Positions 17,837 through 27,487 of a stretch of 56,478 bases of DNA are shown piece by piece. The DNA comes from Halobacteriovorax sp. GB3. Its GTDB lineage: Bacteria > Bdellovibrionota > Bacteriovoracia > Bacteriovoracales > Bacteriovoracaceae. The DNA lies in assembly GCF_028649655.1 (NCBI RefSeq), contig NZ_JAQSLN010000006.1:1-56478 (forward strand), given 5' to 3'. Position numbers and translations under genes: made by a program. How positions within the stretch are numbered: position 1 is the first letter of the stretch; each line of letters starts with the position of its first letter. Below the pieces are notes generated by a model, which saw only the letters and a list, made by a program, of their open reading frames with translations, was not told the origin of the DNA and ran no database searches.

Positions 17837-19309
17837 TTGTTACAATCTATTGATGTTTGGCTCATTATTGCAGCAAGCTTAGTTTTTGTTGCCGTTCTTT
17901 TTAGTAAGGCCTCTAAGTTAGGTCTTCCAATTCTAATCCTCTTTATTGCTCTCGGAATGATTGCTGGTAGTGAAGGGATTGGAGGAATTGATTTTGAAAA
18001 TTATGAATTGTCTTACACCATATCTATTGTCGCTCTCTGTTTAATTCTTTTTTCTGGTGCAATTGAGACTAATGTTAAAGATATAAAACCTATTATCGGC
18101 AGAGGGCTATCCCTTGCAAATGTTGGTGTTCTCTTAACCGCCGGACTTGTGAGTTTATTTTCTCATTACTTTATTGGTATTACTTGGGAGAAGTCTCTCT
18201 TACTCGGAGCGGTTCTTTCTTCGACTGATGCCGCCGCTGTTTTTAATATCTTTAAATCGCTTAACCTTCATATATCTAAAAAAGTAAAAAGTGTTATTGA
18301 GTTTGAAAGTGGGAGTAACGATCCCATGGCCTATTTTTTAGTTGTCTTACTTTCAAGTACATTTATCTTTTCTCCTTTGGAGGGAGTAGGTCAATTTGTT
18401 TGGAGTATGGCGATTGGCGCAGTCGGGGGTTATCTCTTTTCAAAGATGTTTATCTTCTTTGTAAGTAAAGTTACTTTGGGATTTCCTGGGCTTTATATGA
18501 CGCTCACTATTTCAACGCTTTTTCTAACCTATTCTGTAACGAATTACTTTAATGGAAATGGTTTCTTGGCCGTGTATATTTTAGGCCTCATGCTTAGTTC
18601 AAGTCGTTTTCCTCATAAGAGGGCCTCTTTGAATTTCATCGATGGAACTTCATGGCTAATGCAGATTGGGCTTTTCATTCTTTTGGGAGTTCTCGTCTTT
18701 CCAAGTAGACTTTATATGGCGTCTTCTAAAGGTATTTTCATCGCCATCTTTTTGATTTTTGTTGCAAGACCATTAAGTGTCTTTATTTCGCTGGCCTTTA
18801 GCTCTTTTAACTTCAAAGAAAAACTATTCATCTCTTGGGCAGGATTAAAAGGAGCCGTTCCTATTGTTTTTGCTTGTTTAGTTGCTGTTAAAAAGGGACA
18901 GGCCGCTTACTTTCTCTTTGATATTGTCTTCTTCGTCGTACTTGTCTCGGCCTTGACTCAAGGATGGACGTTGAAACCGATGGCAAAATTCTTAGGGCTT
19001 ACTGAGTCCCCACTTCCTGAAACTCTTCCTGAGATTGATGATGTTTCTCTAATAAGGGATTCCTATAAAATAGTAACCATTCATATTAATCACTACGCTG
19101 TTGGTAAGAATGTCTTTGAATTAAGACTTCCATCGGGAACTCTTATCGTTTGCATAAAGAGGGCCGGGAAGTACTTTACTCCTCATGGGGCGACTATTTT
19201 AGAAGAGCTTGATGAATGTCATATTCTTTGCCTAAATTCTGACGATCTAGAACTTGTGAATAGAATATTTACTGTCGGTATTCCTGAAAATAAATTAGCC
19301 AACGGCTAG
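17837..19309 (+). CDS. potassium(sodium)/proton antiporter, CPA1 type with C-terminal TrkA-C-like domain
   Basis: 490 residues. Residues about 1-390 form a 12-13 helix cation/proton antiporter core, with the conserved SSTDAAAVFNIF and FESGSNDPMAYFLV blocks containing ion-pathway Asp residues, and AGLKGAVPIVFA. The C-terminal ~90 residues form a soluble TrkA-C (RCK-C) domain (VFELRLPSGTLIVCIKRAGK). This is the architecture of NhaP2/CvrA-type proteins. The start is TTG at 17837 after AAGGGA, 15 nt downstream of oxyR, so it is probably co-transcribed. The ion preference (K or Na) cannot be settled from sequence. Confidence 0.88.
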   Translation: MLQSIDVWLIIAASLVFVAVLFSKASKLGLPILILFIALGMIAGSEGIGGIDFENYELSYTISIVALCLILFSGAIETNVKDIKPIIGRGLSLANVGVLLTAGLVSLFSHYFIGITWEKSLLLGAVLSSTDAAAVFNIFKSLNLHISKKVKSVIEFESGSNDPMAYFLVVLLSSTFIFSPLEGVGQFVWSMAIGAVGGYLFSKMFIFFVSKVTLGFPGLYMTLTISTLFLTYSVTNYFNGNGFLAVYILGLMLSSSRFPHKRASLNFIDGTSWLMQIGLFILLGVLVFPSRLYMASSKGIFIAIFLIFVARPLSVFISLAFSSFNFKEKLFISWAGLKGAVPIVFACLVAVKKGQAAYFLFDIVFFVVLVSALTQGWTLKPMAKFLGLTESPLPETLPEIDDVSLIRDSYKIVTIHINHYAVGKNVFELRLPSGTLIVCIKRAGKYFTPHGATILEELDECHILCLNSDDLELVNRIFTVGIPENKLANG

Positions 19310-20290
19310 ATCAAAACCTTTTTTATCTCTATGAAGTAGAAAGCGCTCGGCCCTAAGTTCTGTCCAGTATTGTTGTTCCTTAAAAGTAACAAATCCAATA
19401 TGTCCACCGGAGTTTGGAATTTCTAAAAAGAGATTCTTATTACGGTGCGCTTCTTTTATCGGGTAACACTCTTTTGATAGAAAAGGGTCATTCTTGGCAT
19501 TAATGATGAGAGTTGGAACTTTAATTCTATGGAGAACTGGTTTACAACTTGCTTTATCGTAGTAGTCAAAAGCATCTTTAAATCCGTGAAGAGGAGCCGT
19601 GAAGTGTGTATCAAATTCGAAAAAGGACTTAACATCATCAATCTTTTTTATATCAACCATTGAAAGATCCATGACTTTACTTTTTTCAAGCAATTTCTTC
19701 TTCATTGTTCCCATGAAGTCTTGAAGATAGATCTTTTGCATTGGCTTTTGTAAAACTGAGGCCGAGCCTTTGAGACAACAGGGAGCTGAAAATACTGTTG
19801 AGCCCTTAATGAGAGGATCGTGAGCTTCTCCCATGTCTCCTAAGTATCTTGCCGTAAGGTTCGCTCCGAGGCTAAAGCCGATAAGATAAATCTCTTCATA
19901 TTGCTTGAGTGTCTTTGCATATTTAATAACACAATCGAGCTCTTCAACATCTCCAGCGTGATAGAAGCGAGAGGTATTATTCATTTCCCCACTACAACTT
20001 CTCATATTCCAAGCAAGGGCATCGACACCAATATTATTAAAATGTCTCGCCATTCCTAGAACATATTGACGAGAAGAATTCCCTTCTAAGCCATGCGAAA
20101 GAATAACAAGCTTATTAGAATTTACTGGAGAATAGTCAATGTCGAGAAAGTCACCGTCGTGAGTTTTTATTCTTGTTCGCTTGTAATTGAGATCATCTAT
20201 TTTTCTAAAGAAGTAGGGATAGAGAGTCTGAATATGACCGTTTTTAAATAGCTTTGGTGCTTTGTATGTCGAACTATCTACTAATGGCAT
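19295..20290 (-). CDS. alpha/beta hydrolase, YheT/ABHD1-3 family
   Basis: 331 residues. The family N terminus is LFKNGHIQTLYPYFFR, followed by the oxyanion segment SHGLEGNSS, nucleophile elbow GFSLGAN, acid in NAKNDPFL and His in NSGGHIGF, so the catalytic triad is complete. YheT-type proteins are esterase-like hydrolases with unclear natural substrates. It is monocistronic, with AGGAG upstream of the ATG. The final 15 bp overlap tail-to-tail with the antiporter gene. Confidence 0.88.
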   Translation of the reverse strand: MPLVDSSTYKAPKLFKNGHIQTLYPYFFRKIDDLNYKRTRIKTHDGDFLDIDYSPVNSNKLVILSHGLEGNSSRQYVLGMARHFNNIGVDALAWNMRSCSGEMNNTSRFYHAGDVEELDCVIKYAKTLKQYEEIYLIGFSLGANLTARYLGDMGEAHDPLIKGSTVFSAPCCLKGSASVLQKPMQKIYLQDFMGTMKKKLLEKSKVMDLSMVDIKKIDDVKSFFEFDTHFTAPLHGFKDAFDYYDKASCKPVLHRIKVPTLIINAKNDPFLSKECYPIKEAHRNKNLFLEIPNSGGHIGFVTFKEQQYWTELRAERFLLHRDKKGFDLAVG

Positions 20291-20372
20291 TTCACAACTC
20301 CTCCTGTGGTGTACTCTTTATTATCTCTTAAAATGAGCCGTGAATCTAGATGATAATTTTGTCGTAGTAAGG

Positions 20373-20401
20373 AAAAAAAAAGAGCTCCATTTGGAGCTCT
20401 T
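20373..20401 (-). terminator. intrinsic terminator of the ABC ATPase gene
   Basis: A 10-bp stem AAGAGCTCCA/TGGAGCTCTT (20380-20389 and 20392-20401) with a TT loop, followed on the minus strand by eight T residues (A run 20373-20380). Confidence 0.85.
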
Positions 20402-20409
20402 ATTCGAAA

Positions 20410-22134
20410 TTAATTTTGTCTTTCAGCAAGTAATTCCTTAGGAACACCTTTTGGAATCGCGCTAAGAAGTTTTTTCGTATAGTCATCTTTTGGAGACTTG
20501 TAGATTTCTTCTGCACTTGCAAACTCAACAATCTGACCTTTATTCATTACACCGATTTCATCAGAGATGTACTTAACAACTGAGAGGTCGTGAGAAATGA
20601 AAATATAAGTGAGGTTAAACTCATCTTGGAGGTCTTGAAGAAGGTTTAGAACCTGTGCTTGTACCGACACATCAAGTGCTGAAACAGACTCATCACAGAT
20701 AATGAATTCTGGCTTAAGACCTAAAGCTCTTGCGATACAGATACGTTGTCTTTGTCCACCTGAGAACTCGTGTGGGTATCTATTTAGGTGGTCACCTTTA
20801 AGTCCTACTTTTTCGAGTAGTTCTTGTGCCATTTCATATCTTTCTTTCTTATCTTTTCCAATTCCGTGAATAACCATTGGCTCTGTTACGATATCACCAA
20901 TTGTCATTCTTGGGTTTAGAGATGAGTATGGGTCTTGGAAGATGATTTGCATTTTTTCACGCATATCTCTCATTTCTGGAGCACTGATATTTGTGATGTC
21001 TCTTCCGTTATAAACGATTTTTCCACCTGTTGGTTCAATTAGTCTAAGGATTGCGCGACCAAGAGTCGTTTTTCCACATCCTGACTCACCAACGAGACCA
21101 AGTGTTCTTCCTTTTCTAACTTTAAGGTTTACACCATCAACAGCTTTGAACCAATCAACAGTTCTTCCAAAGATTCCACCCTTGATAGGGAAGTGCTTTT
21201 GAAAATCTGAGATTTCAAGAAGAACAGGATTTTTCTCTTCATCAACAGCTCTTGGTTGCTTATCTTGTGTCTTACTTGGATCAGTGATGTTTCCGTCATT
21301 TTCTAGGAAGTCATCAACAGTAAGAAGTCTCTTAGGGTTAGAGTCTAAACTTGGACGACAAGCTAGAAGCCCTTTTGTATATGGGTGTTGTGGATTTTCA
21401 AAAATCTTTCTTGTCGTATTTTGTTCAACAAGATCACCACGGAACATTACAGCTACTTCATCAGCGATGTCTGCAATAACGGCGAGGTCGTGAGTAATGA
21501 AAAGCATACTCATTCCGTGTTTCTTTTGAAGTTCAAGCATAAGGTCAAGAACTTGCTTTTGAATTGTAACGTCTAGAGCTGTCGTTGGCTCATCACAAAT
21601 GAGAAGTTCTGGTTCGCAGGCCATGGCCATTGCGATCATAACTCTTTGCTTTTGCCCACCAGACATTTGGTGAGGATATTTATTTACACTTTCAGAAGGC
21701 GTTGGGATTCCAACTTCTTCGAAAAGTTCAATCGTTCTTTTTCTCGATTGTTTCTTATCCATACCTTGGTGAAGCATAAGAACTTCATCAATCTGATTAC
21801 CAACAGTGTAAACTGGGTTTAGTGAAGTCATTGGCTCCTGGAAAATCATAGCGATTTTGTTACCACGTAACTTTCTCATTTTTTCGACTGATACTTTTGT
21901 TAAGTCTTCTCCGTGGAATAGTATTTCTCCGCTTGAGATTTTTCCTGGAGGGTTAGGGATAAGTCCCATAACAGCAAGTGATGTAACAGATTTTCCCGAA
22001 CCTGATTCACCAACAAGTCCTACTGTTTTACCTTTAGGAATTTCAAGGTTTAAACTTTTAACTGCGTGAACAGTTTTTCCTTCCGATTGGAAGTCGATAC
22101 ATAGATTCTTGATACTAAGTAGTGATTCTGACAT
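20410..22134 (-). CDS. peptide/dipeptide-type ABC transporter, fused double ATP-binding subunit
   Basis: 574 residues with two complete Dpp/Opp-type nucleotide-binding domains in one chain (about 1-260 and 305-560), as in YejF and GsiA. Each has a Walker A (GESGSGKS and GESGCGKT), a signature (MSGGQKQR and FSGGQRQR) and a Walker B with catalytic Glu ([12 protein letters not shown] and [12 protein letters not shown]). A C-terminal oligopeptide-transporter tail is present after the first NBD ([12 protein letters not shown]). The permease and binding-protein genes are not adjacent. It should import oligopeptides or similar, at the inner membrane. Confidence 0.93.
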   Translation of the reverse strand: MSESLLSIKNLCIDFQSEGKTVHAVKSLNLEIPKGKTVGLVGESGSGKSVTSLAVMGLIPNPPGKISSGEILFHGEDLTKVSVEKMRKLRGNKIAMIFQEPMTSLNPVYTVGNQIDEVLMLHQGMDKKQSRKRTIELFEEVGIPTPSESVNKYPHQMSGGQKQRVMIAMAMACEPELLICDEPTTALDVTIQKQVLDLMLELQKKHGMSMLFITHDLAVIADIADEVAVMFRGDLVEQNTTRKIFENPQHPYTKGLLACRPSLDSNPKRLLTVDDFLENDGNITDPSKTQDKQPRAVDEEKNPVLLEISDFQKHFPIKGGIFGRTVDWFKAVDGVNLKVRKGRTLGLVGESGCGKTTLGRAILRLIEPTGGKIVYNGRDITNISAPEMRDMREKMQIIFQDPYSSLNPRMTIGDIVTEPMVIHGIGKDKKERYEMAQELLEKVGLKGDHLNRYPHEFSGGQRQRICIARALGLKPEFIICDESVSALDVSVQAQVLNLLQDLQDEFNLTYIFISHDLSVVKYISDEIGVMNKGQIVEFASAEEIYKSPKDDYTKKLLSAIPKGVPKELLAERQN

Positions 22135-22359
22135 AAATAATTCTAACCCTGCTTTGCGTTAATAATGTCGCATGTGAATAAAATTCTTACCAAATTAATC
22201 AAGATAACGCATGTTGATCTGCGTTATAAAATTACCACCATAGAAAAATTTATGAAAGCAGTTTATTATGATGTAAGTATTTAATATTCCCGTGTTCTTA
22301 CTAAATATTATTGAATAATTTAATAAGAATGTCTGCAAAAATAGTGTATAAAGGAACAA

Positions 22360-22716
22360 ATGAGTAAGAAAATACTAGTAGTTGATGACGAAGAATTAAT
22401 CCGCGAAGCACTTGTCGACCTTCTTTTAGGTAAAGGCTACGAGGCTTATCCGTCTTCATCTGGAAATCAGGCATTCACTCTAACTGAAAACGAGTCTTTT
22501 GACTTGGTGATTAGTGACCTTCGTATGGACGATGGAGATGGCCTTGAATTATCAAGAAAACTCTATGATAAATTTGGAGAGTCTCTACCAGTGATCATTC
22601 TTACGGGTTATATCGATTCAGCTGGAAGCGATCTTCCAAGCAACGTAAAAGAAGTTGTGAAGAAACCTATTCGATTCAAGAAATTAATAGTTCAAATTGA
22701 AGAGCTTTTGGCCTAA
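22360..22716 (+). CDS. single-domain response regulator (CheY-like receiver)
   Basis: 118 residues, one receiver domain only. Acidic residues D9/D10, phosphoacceptor D53 (VISDLRMD), switch T82 (ILTGY) and K102 (VKKPI) are all present, so it should be phosphorylated. There is no output domain. The ATG follows AAAGGA. It lies 47 nt upstream of the 22764 gene in the same direction. The partner kinase is unknown; the PAS kinase at 26300 is a possible but untested partner. Confidence 0.9.
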   Translation: MSKKILVVDDEELIREALVDLLLGKGYEAYPSSSGNQAFTLTENESFDLVISDLRMDDGDGLELSRKLYDKFGESLPVIILTGYIDSAGSDLPSNVKEVVKKPIRFKKLIVQIEELLA

Positions 22717-22763
22717 TCCGAATTTCCTTGTCTTATTGAAATGAGATCGATAATTATCACATT

Positions 22764-23657
22764 GTGAAAATACTATTCGTTCTACTTTTTGTTTCAGTAA
22801 GTGCAAATGCATCCCTCTATAATTTCTATTTTCCAAGCGAAGGAAAACAACAATTTTCCATATCAGCTTTTGGCTATGAAGAAGAGAGAGAGTTTGAAAG
22901 AGATTCTGCCGTCGTTGAAGAGTTAAACTATGAAGGTGGCGGAATAAAAATTGGTTATGGTTACTTCATCAAGGGAAAATATTTTCTTGGGCTCGAGTTT
23001 GATTACCTTATAAAAGGTGAATACCAAGAGCGATTTTCTGAGGATCTTGAAAGTTTACCTGATGGCACGATCAACGTGCATGGATTTCGTGAACCAACTC
23101 TTATTTTTAGAAATTACTTTGAACATTCAATGGATCAACATTATTTTCATGGTCTCCACTTTACTTACAATCCTAAAATTTTTAATGCTCATCAAAGTAA
23201 TTATGCCTCAGGGCGCCACGAGGCCTCTCTAGGATATTGGTTCTCTTATCGTCGTCCCTCTTTTGAATTTGCCGGAGAAATTTATACTAAAGTTTATGGA
23301 AGAAAGAGAGTTGATCGCAGGCTTGGTGGACAAGAAATTACTGGTAACTTTAGTGAAGTTGGAATTGATTTAAAGCCGGGGTTTATTACTAAACACTTTG
23401 CTTTTCATCTTCTTGGTGGGACAAGCAATACGACTGACTATAATACGCGAAATAAGGATTTTGCGAGATTAAGTGACAAGGGATTTACTATCTATGGTGG
23501 CCTTTCTCTCACATATGGAAACCCTCAGTTTAAAATTGTCTTAGAATCGATTGCGAAGTCTTATGTATTCAACTCGATTGAAGAGGATCTATCTCGTGAG
23601 GTGGATTTTGAATATGAAACAAAATATACGACATTAAAGCTGGAGTGGTTGTTTTGA
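22764..23657 (+). CDS. secreted or outer-membrane hypothetical protein
   Basis: 297 residues with a signal peptide (residues 1-16, SVSANA). The rest is rich in alternating aromatic and polar strands and ends in a hydrophobic pattern with a terminal Phe (TLKLEWLF), as expected of an outer-membrane beta-barrel. The start is GTG. Its TGA overlaps the TTG start of the PAP2 gene by 3 of 4 bases (TTGA), so the two are translationally coupled. The family is not recognised. Confidence 0.7.
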   Translation: MKILFVLLFVSVSANASLYNFYFPSEGKQQFSISAFGYEEEREFERDSAVVEELNYEGGGIKIGYGYFIKGKYFLGLEFDYLIKGEYQERFSEDLESLPDGTINVHGFREPTLIFRNYFEHSMDQHYFHGLHFTYNPKIFNAHQSNYASGRHEASLGYWFSYRRPSFEFAGEIYTKVYGRKRVDRRLGGQEITGNFSEVGIDLKPGFITKHFAFHLLGGTSNTTDYNTRNKDFARLSDKGFTIYGGLSLTYGNPQFKIVLESIAKSYVFNSIEEDLSREVDFEYETKYTTLKLEWLF

Positions 23658-24379
23658 AGATTTTAGTTTTATCACTCTTTTTATTTTCCCAAGGGCTTTT
23701 TGCCATGGAGAGTTCTCAGACGAAAAGCTTTAGTCTACTTGATGATCTCTCAAGTCCATTTACAACCGATGCGAAGTACATCACGCTTGGTGGTTTAAGT
23801 GCAGCGACGATTGTTTATTTAAATAAAAATGCAAGAACATATCGCAAGAGGGAGTCTTTTAAAGATGCTCAACCTTTTGGCAACTATGGGTTTATTGGTG
23901 AAACTTTAGGGTGGGGCTTTTTAAATGTTATCTACACCGTTTCTGCTTATTCTTATGGGAAGTATTATAATGATGTCGAAAGCTTAAAAGCTGCAGAACA
24001 TATGGCCAAGGCATCTTTTTATTCTTCTGCTGTAACTATAACCCTTAAGAAAATGATTGATGAGAAAAGACCAGGCTATCCAGACGATCCTGATTCATTT
24101 CCTTCTGGACACTCTTCGGCATCCTTTGCCTTTGCCTCTGTTGTAGCTGCAAGGCATGGCTGGTACTGGGGTGGACTTGCATATACGACAGCGGCTTTTG
24201 TGTCATTAAGTCGCATTAACGATGATTTTCATTATCTTCATGATGTCCTATTTGGGATGACTATTGGTGCTTCTTATGGATGGGGACTATATCATCAGTA
24301 TGAGAATGGTAGCCCGTACTTTTTAACGGTAATACCAACTCCTAAGGGAGTGGGAGCAACGTTTGCGATGGAGTTTTAA
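23654..24379 (+). CDS. PAP2-superfamily phosphatase, exported
   Basis: 241 residues from TTG 23654. This start is 8 nt after TGGAG and overlaps the previous stop as TTGA; a GTG at 23645 is a less likely alternative. The signal peptide is MKILVLSLFLFSQGLFA. The three-part acid phosphatase signature is complete: KKMIDEKRP, PSGHSSAS, and SRINDDFHYLHD with catalytic His. PAP2 enzymes dephosphorylate lipid phosphates such as undecaprenyl-PP, lipid A or phosphatidate. The neighbours are secreted proteins, which suggests envelope lipid work. The substrate is not determined. Confidence 0.88.
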   Translation: MKILVLSLFLFSQGLFAMESSQTKSFSLLDDLSSPFTTDAKYITLGGLSAATIVYLNKNARTYRKRESFKDAQPFGNYGFIGETLGWGFLNVIYTVSAYSYGKYYNDVESLKAAEHMAKASFYSSAVTITLKKMIDEKRPGYPDDPDSFPSGHSSASFAFASVVAARHGWYWGGLAYTTAAFVSLSRINDDFHYLHDVLFGMTIGASYGWGLYHQYENGSPYFLTVIPTPKGVGATFAMEF

Positions 24380-25369
24380 TTGAAGTTTATCTTTTTTATT
24401 TTGCTTCTATTTTCTCAAATGAGTTTTGCAAAAGATTATCTTCTCTATAAGCCAGATCGACCAAATATTGACCCGCTAGAATATTATGTGAATGGCGCTT
24501 ACGATGTCATTCAGAACCCATACTACTTTTCTCAAGAAAATTTTTTCAAAAAGCATGAGACCTTATTTAAGCGGATTGGTTCGCCCATTCATTCTATTGA
24601 AAAGGATGGAGGCTTTAAGAAGTTCTTTCAAGATGAGTTTACGACGACTAGGGTTGTGCCCAATTTAACTCTTCATCTCATTGGTGGAGGTTATGATGTT
24701 AGGCTTATGCAAGAGTACTTTGAATATAAGGGAGCTGAATTTCCACTGGCCTATGCTATAACCTTTTCTTATCTAGCACACTTTGGAAATGAAGCACTTG
24801 AATTAACGAATCATAATATCACGAGCCACGATAATATTGCGGATCTCTTTGTTTTTGATATTGCGGCAATTTATCTTTTTCAAAATGATGATGTTGTTAA
24901 GTTTTTTAGAGATACACTTTCGATGAATCACTGGCACTCTCAGCCGATATTAGAGCTCGACCAATTTAATGTCACAAATGCTGGTTTGAATTATATTTTT
25001 AGACCTAACGTTTTTAAAACAAATTTTCGCCCTTTTCTATTTCTCGGTATGCAAACTCTTGCCGGAGTTAGTTATGAAGTGGAAGAAAAGAAGTTTTATA
25101 CACTTGCTGCGGGAATGGCGCTTACTGATCCTTTGAAACAAAAAGGTCGTTTTGTCGTTGGAATGTTTTATGACAAGGATGACTTTCTAAACGCCTCACT
25201 CTTTATCAATGGAGGTGAGGATTATCGCTATCGCTTGAATTTGCATCCAGAATTTTTAAAGACAAAGAGACTCGGTCAGTATGGTCTTTTAATAGGTCAA
25301 AAAAAAGACCGAGACTTAGTGCTCGGTCTTAAATGGAAACTTCCTATTGGTATTGGAGTTAAATTCTAA
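24380..25369 (+). CDS. secreted hypothetical protein
   Basis: 329 residues with a signal peptide (residues 1-17, FSQMSFA). The start is TTG immediately after the PAP2 stop (TAA then TTG), suggesting re-initiation. The mature part has aromatic-rich strands, and the C-terminal third looks beta-barrel-like, ending in a Phe. It is the third gene of a GTG/TTG/TTG-start set with the 22764 gene and PAP2. Unusually, its 3' coding end contains the terminator hairpin of the convergent gene (25299-25330) and the stops overlap by 4 nt. No family recognised. Confidence 0.7.
   Translation: MKFIFFILLLFSQMSFAKDYLLYKPDRPNIDPLEYYVNGAYDVIQNPYYFSQENFFKKHETLFKRIGSPIHSIEKDGGFKKFFQDEFTTTRVVPNLTLHLIGGGYDVRLMQEYFEYKGAEFPLAYAITFSYLAHFGNEALELTNHNITSHDNIADLFVFDIAAIYLFQNDDVVKFFRDTLSMNHWHSQPILELDQFNVTNAGLNYIFRPNVFKTNFRPFLFLGMQTLAGVSYEVEEKKFYTLAAGMALTDPLKQKGRFVVGMFYDKDDFLNASLFINGGEDYRYRLNLHPEFLKTKRLGQYGLLIGQKKDRDLVLGLKWKLPIGIGVKF
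25299..25330 (-). terminator. minus-strand intrinsic terminator inside an opposing CDS
   Basis: A 9-bp stem AAGACCGAG/CTCGGTCTT (25305-25313 and 25322-25330) with an 8-nt loop and eight T on the minus strand (A run 25299-25306). It sits within the coding end of the plus-strand 24380 gene, about 36 nt beyond the stop of the minus-strand hydrolase. Confidence 0.8.
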
Positions 25370-26148
25370 TAGAGTTCATCAAAAAGCATTTTCATTTGTT
25401 CCCAAGACTTTTCGTCTGCATCTTTATCGTAGGCGAGTGGGAGTCCATACTTCTTACCAAGTTCTGTTGCCATTGGATTTGTAAATGCGTGCTTTGCATT
25501 CTCATAGTTAAAAAATTTGTATTCAACTTTTGCTTTTTTCATTTCTTTCATGAAGTTCTTAATATCTTTCTTTTTAACCATCGGGTCTGCCTTACCATTA
25601 AGAACTAAGACTTTTGATTTAATCATCCCTGGTTTTGTTTTAATTGGTGAACCAAGAGAACCGTGAAAACTAACAACTGCATCGAGATCAAGACCTAGTC
25701 TTGCCATATTCAATACGATTCCACCGCCAAAACAATATCCAATAGCAGAAATGTTATCAGGATTAATTGTGCTATTTTCTTTTAGTGTTTCAATGGCCTT
25801 TTTAAATCTCTTCTTAGCTGAGTTGAGATCTTTGAATACGGCACCCGCAAAAGCACCCGCTTCTTTTGGGTGATTTGCAACTTTACCTTCACCATACATA
25901 TCGAGTGCTAAAGCCGTATAACCAAGTTCTGCCAGCTTGTCGGCCCTCTTCCTTGCATATTCGTTATGACCCCACCATTCGTGAACGACAATGATACCTA
26001 CTTTTTTATCGTTCTCTTTTTTCGGCTTTGCTATGTAGGCCTTATAAGATGTTCCATCTACCTCATAATTAAGATCCTGATGTCTTTTGTCAGATGTTGA
26101 GCATGAACTTAAAAACATGGCCAATACTGATAATATGATAATCCTCAT
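25366..26148 (-). CDS. dienelactone hydrolase family lipoprotein
   Basis: 260 residues. The N-terminal lipoprotein signal is MRIIILSVLAMFLSSC, with lipidated Cys at about residue 16. The alpha/beta hydrolase fold has the DLH-type nucleophile Cys in IGYCFGGG, the acid in NGKADPMV and the His in YENAKHAFTN. Most DLH family members are cytoplasmic; this one is predicted to be anchored in the envelope, and the substrate is unknown. It is monocistronic, with its terminator inside the convergent gene. Confidence 0.88.
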   Translation of the reverse strand: MRIIILSVLAMFLSSCSTSDKRHQDLNYEVDGTSYKAYIAKPKKENDKKVGIIVVHEWWGHNEYARKRADKLAELGYTALALDMYGEGKVANHPKEAGAFAGAVFKDLNSAKKRFKKAIETLKENSTINPDNISAIGYCFGGGIVLNMARLGLDLDAVVSFHGSLGSPIKTKPGMIKSKVLVLNGKADPMVKKKDIKNFMKEMKKAKVEYKFFNYENAKHAFTNPMATELGKKYGLPLAYDKDADEKSWEQMKMLFDELY

Positions 26149-26299
26149 AATTGGACTCCAAAGTTAAAGTTAAATTAATGTTGTTTTGGAATTTTAATAT
26201 AAAAAGAGTTGAAAATGTAGAGGGAAGGTATCAACTTAAATAGTTGAAAGGACGATAAATAATAAGAAACAAAAAGAAAATTAAGATTGAGAACTGCCT

Positions 26300-27439
26300 A
26301 TGTATTACAACAATGACTTCCAAAATTTCAAAGAACTATTAGAGCTAACGGCCAAGACAATTGGAGATGCTCTTATTTCAGTAGATACAAAAGGGAATTG
26401 TTTATTCTTTAATGATGCGAGTGAAGAGATTTTTGGTTCTCGACTTAAAAGTTTTCTTATTGCTTCGGATCCCCACTTTGACTACATCACTTATATGGGC
26501 GATGGGGTCACCGTTTATGAAGATGAAGATTTACCAGCAAAACGTGTTTTTAAAGGTGAGCTTGTTACGAATGAAAAGTTATATGTCGTTCACTCGGGTA
26601 GATCGCAAGGAACATGGCTACTTTGTAGTGGTTGGCCAATGTATGATGATAAGAAAAATATTGTCGGTGCAAGTTTAATTTATCACGATCAAACAGCGAT
26701 AATTAAAAATCAATTAAATGAAAGATTAATGCTTGAGAAGTTAAGACAAGCAAACGTTAGCAAAGAGTCTCTCTTAAAAATGCTAGGTCATGATCTTGTG
26801 AATCCTATTGCCGCGATTCGCTCGCTTTCTGATATTTTACTCGAAGAAGATGATATTGATGAAACTGAACTAAAAGACTTGTTAAGAGTTATTCATACGA
26901 GTTCAATTGCTGTTCAAGAAATTATCGGAGAGACAGTAAAAGAGGCCGTTGATTCGAATGAAACGGGAATGAGTTATGAAGTTGTCACAGTCGCCGAGGC
27001 CTATGAGAGTGCCTTTAGTGTTTTAGATGTTATCGCCAAAGCAAAGAACATTGAAATTAAAAGTTCTATTGATGAAAGAGTACAGGTCATGGGAAATTTT
27101 CGCGCTCTTAAAAGAGTCGTCGAAAATCTAATGACTAATGCCATTAAATTTTCACAGAAAGGATCTCACATTGATGTTGAGATCTCAAAAGAGGCGAGAA
27201 AGATTGTTATCTCTGTGAAAGACTATGGTGTCGGCATGAAGTCTGAAGATGTTGAAAAGGTGATGATGGAGCAAAAAGTTGATGCTAGAATTGGAACCGG
27301 TGGAGAAGCTAGTACTGGTTTAGGACTTCCATTTATCTTTAAAACAGTAAGAAATCATTACGGTCAAATAAAGGTTGTTTCTGAGCCTGAAAAAGGTACT
27401 GAGTTTAGGATTACCTTACCTGCCTACACTGCAGCATAA
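26300..27439 (+). CDS. PAS-domain sensor histidine kinase, soluble
   Basis: 379 residues with no membrane segment. The N-terminal PAS domain (about 12-130) has the opening ALISVDTKGNCLFFNDASEEIFG. HisKA carries H164 in LGHDLVNP, and the HATPase has N box NLMTNAIKFS, G1 DYGVGM and G2 GLGLPF. The kinase is complete but lacks a receiver, so it should phosphorylate a separate regulator in the cytoplasm. No response regulator is adjacent; the closest is the receiver at 22360. Confidence 0.93.
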   Translation: MYYNNDFQNFKELLELTAKTIGDALISVDTKGNCLFFNDASEEIFGSRLKSFLIASDPHFDYITYMGDGVTVYEDEDLPAKRVFKGELVTNEKLYVVHSGRSQGTWLLCSGWPMYDDKKNIVGASLIYHDQTAIIKNQLNERLMLEKLRQANVSKESLLKMLGHDLVNPIAAIRSLSDILLEEDDIDETELKDLLRVIHTSSIAVQEIIGETVKEAVDSNETGMSYEVVTVAEAYESAFSVLDVIAKAKNIEIKSSIDERVQVMGNFRALKRVVENLMTNAIKFSQKGSHIDVEISKEARKIVISVKDYGVGMKSEDVEKVMMEQKVDARIGTGGEASTGLGLPFIFKTVRNHYGQIKVVSEPEKGTEFRITLPAYTAA

Positions 27440-27487
27440 TGTTGCACTTTAATAGTCATATTGGGCGAAAGAGTCTAAGATAGCGGC

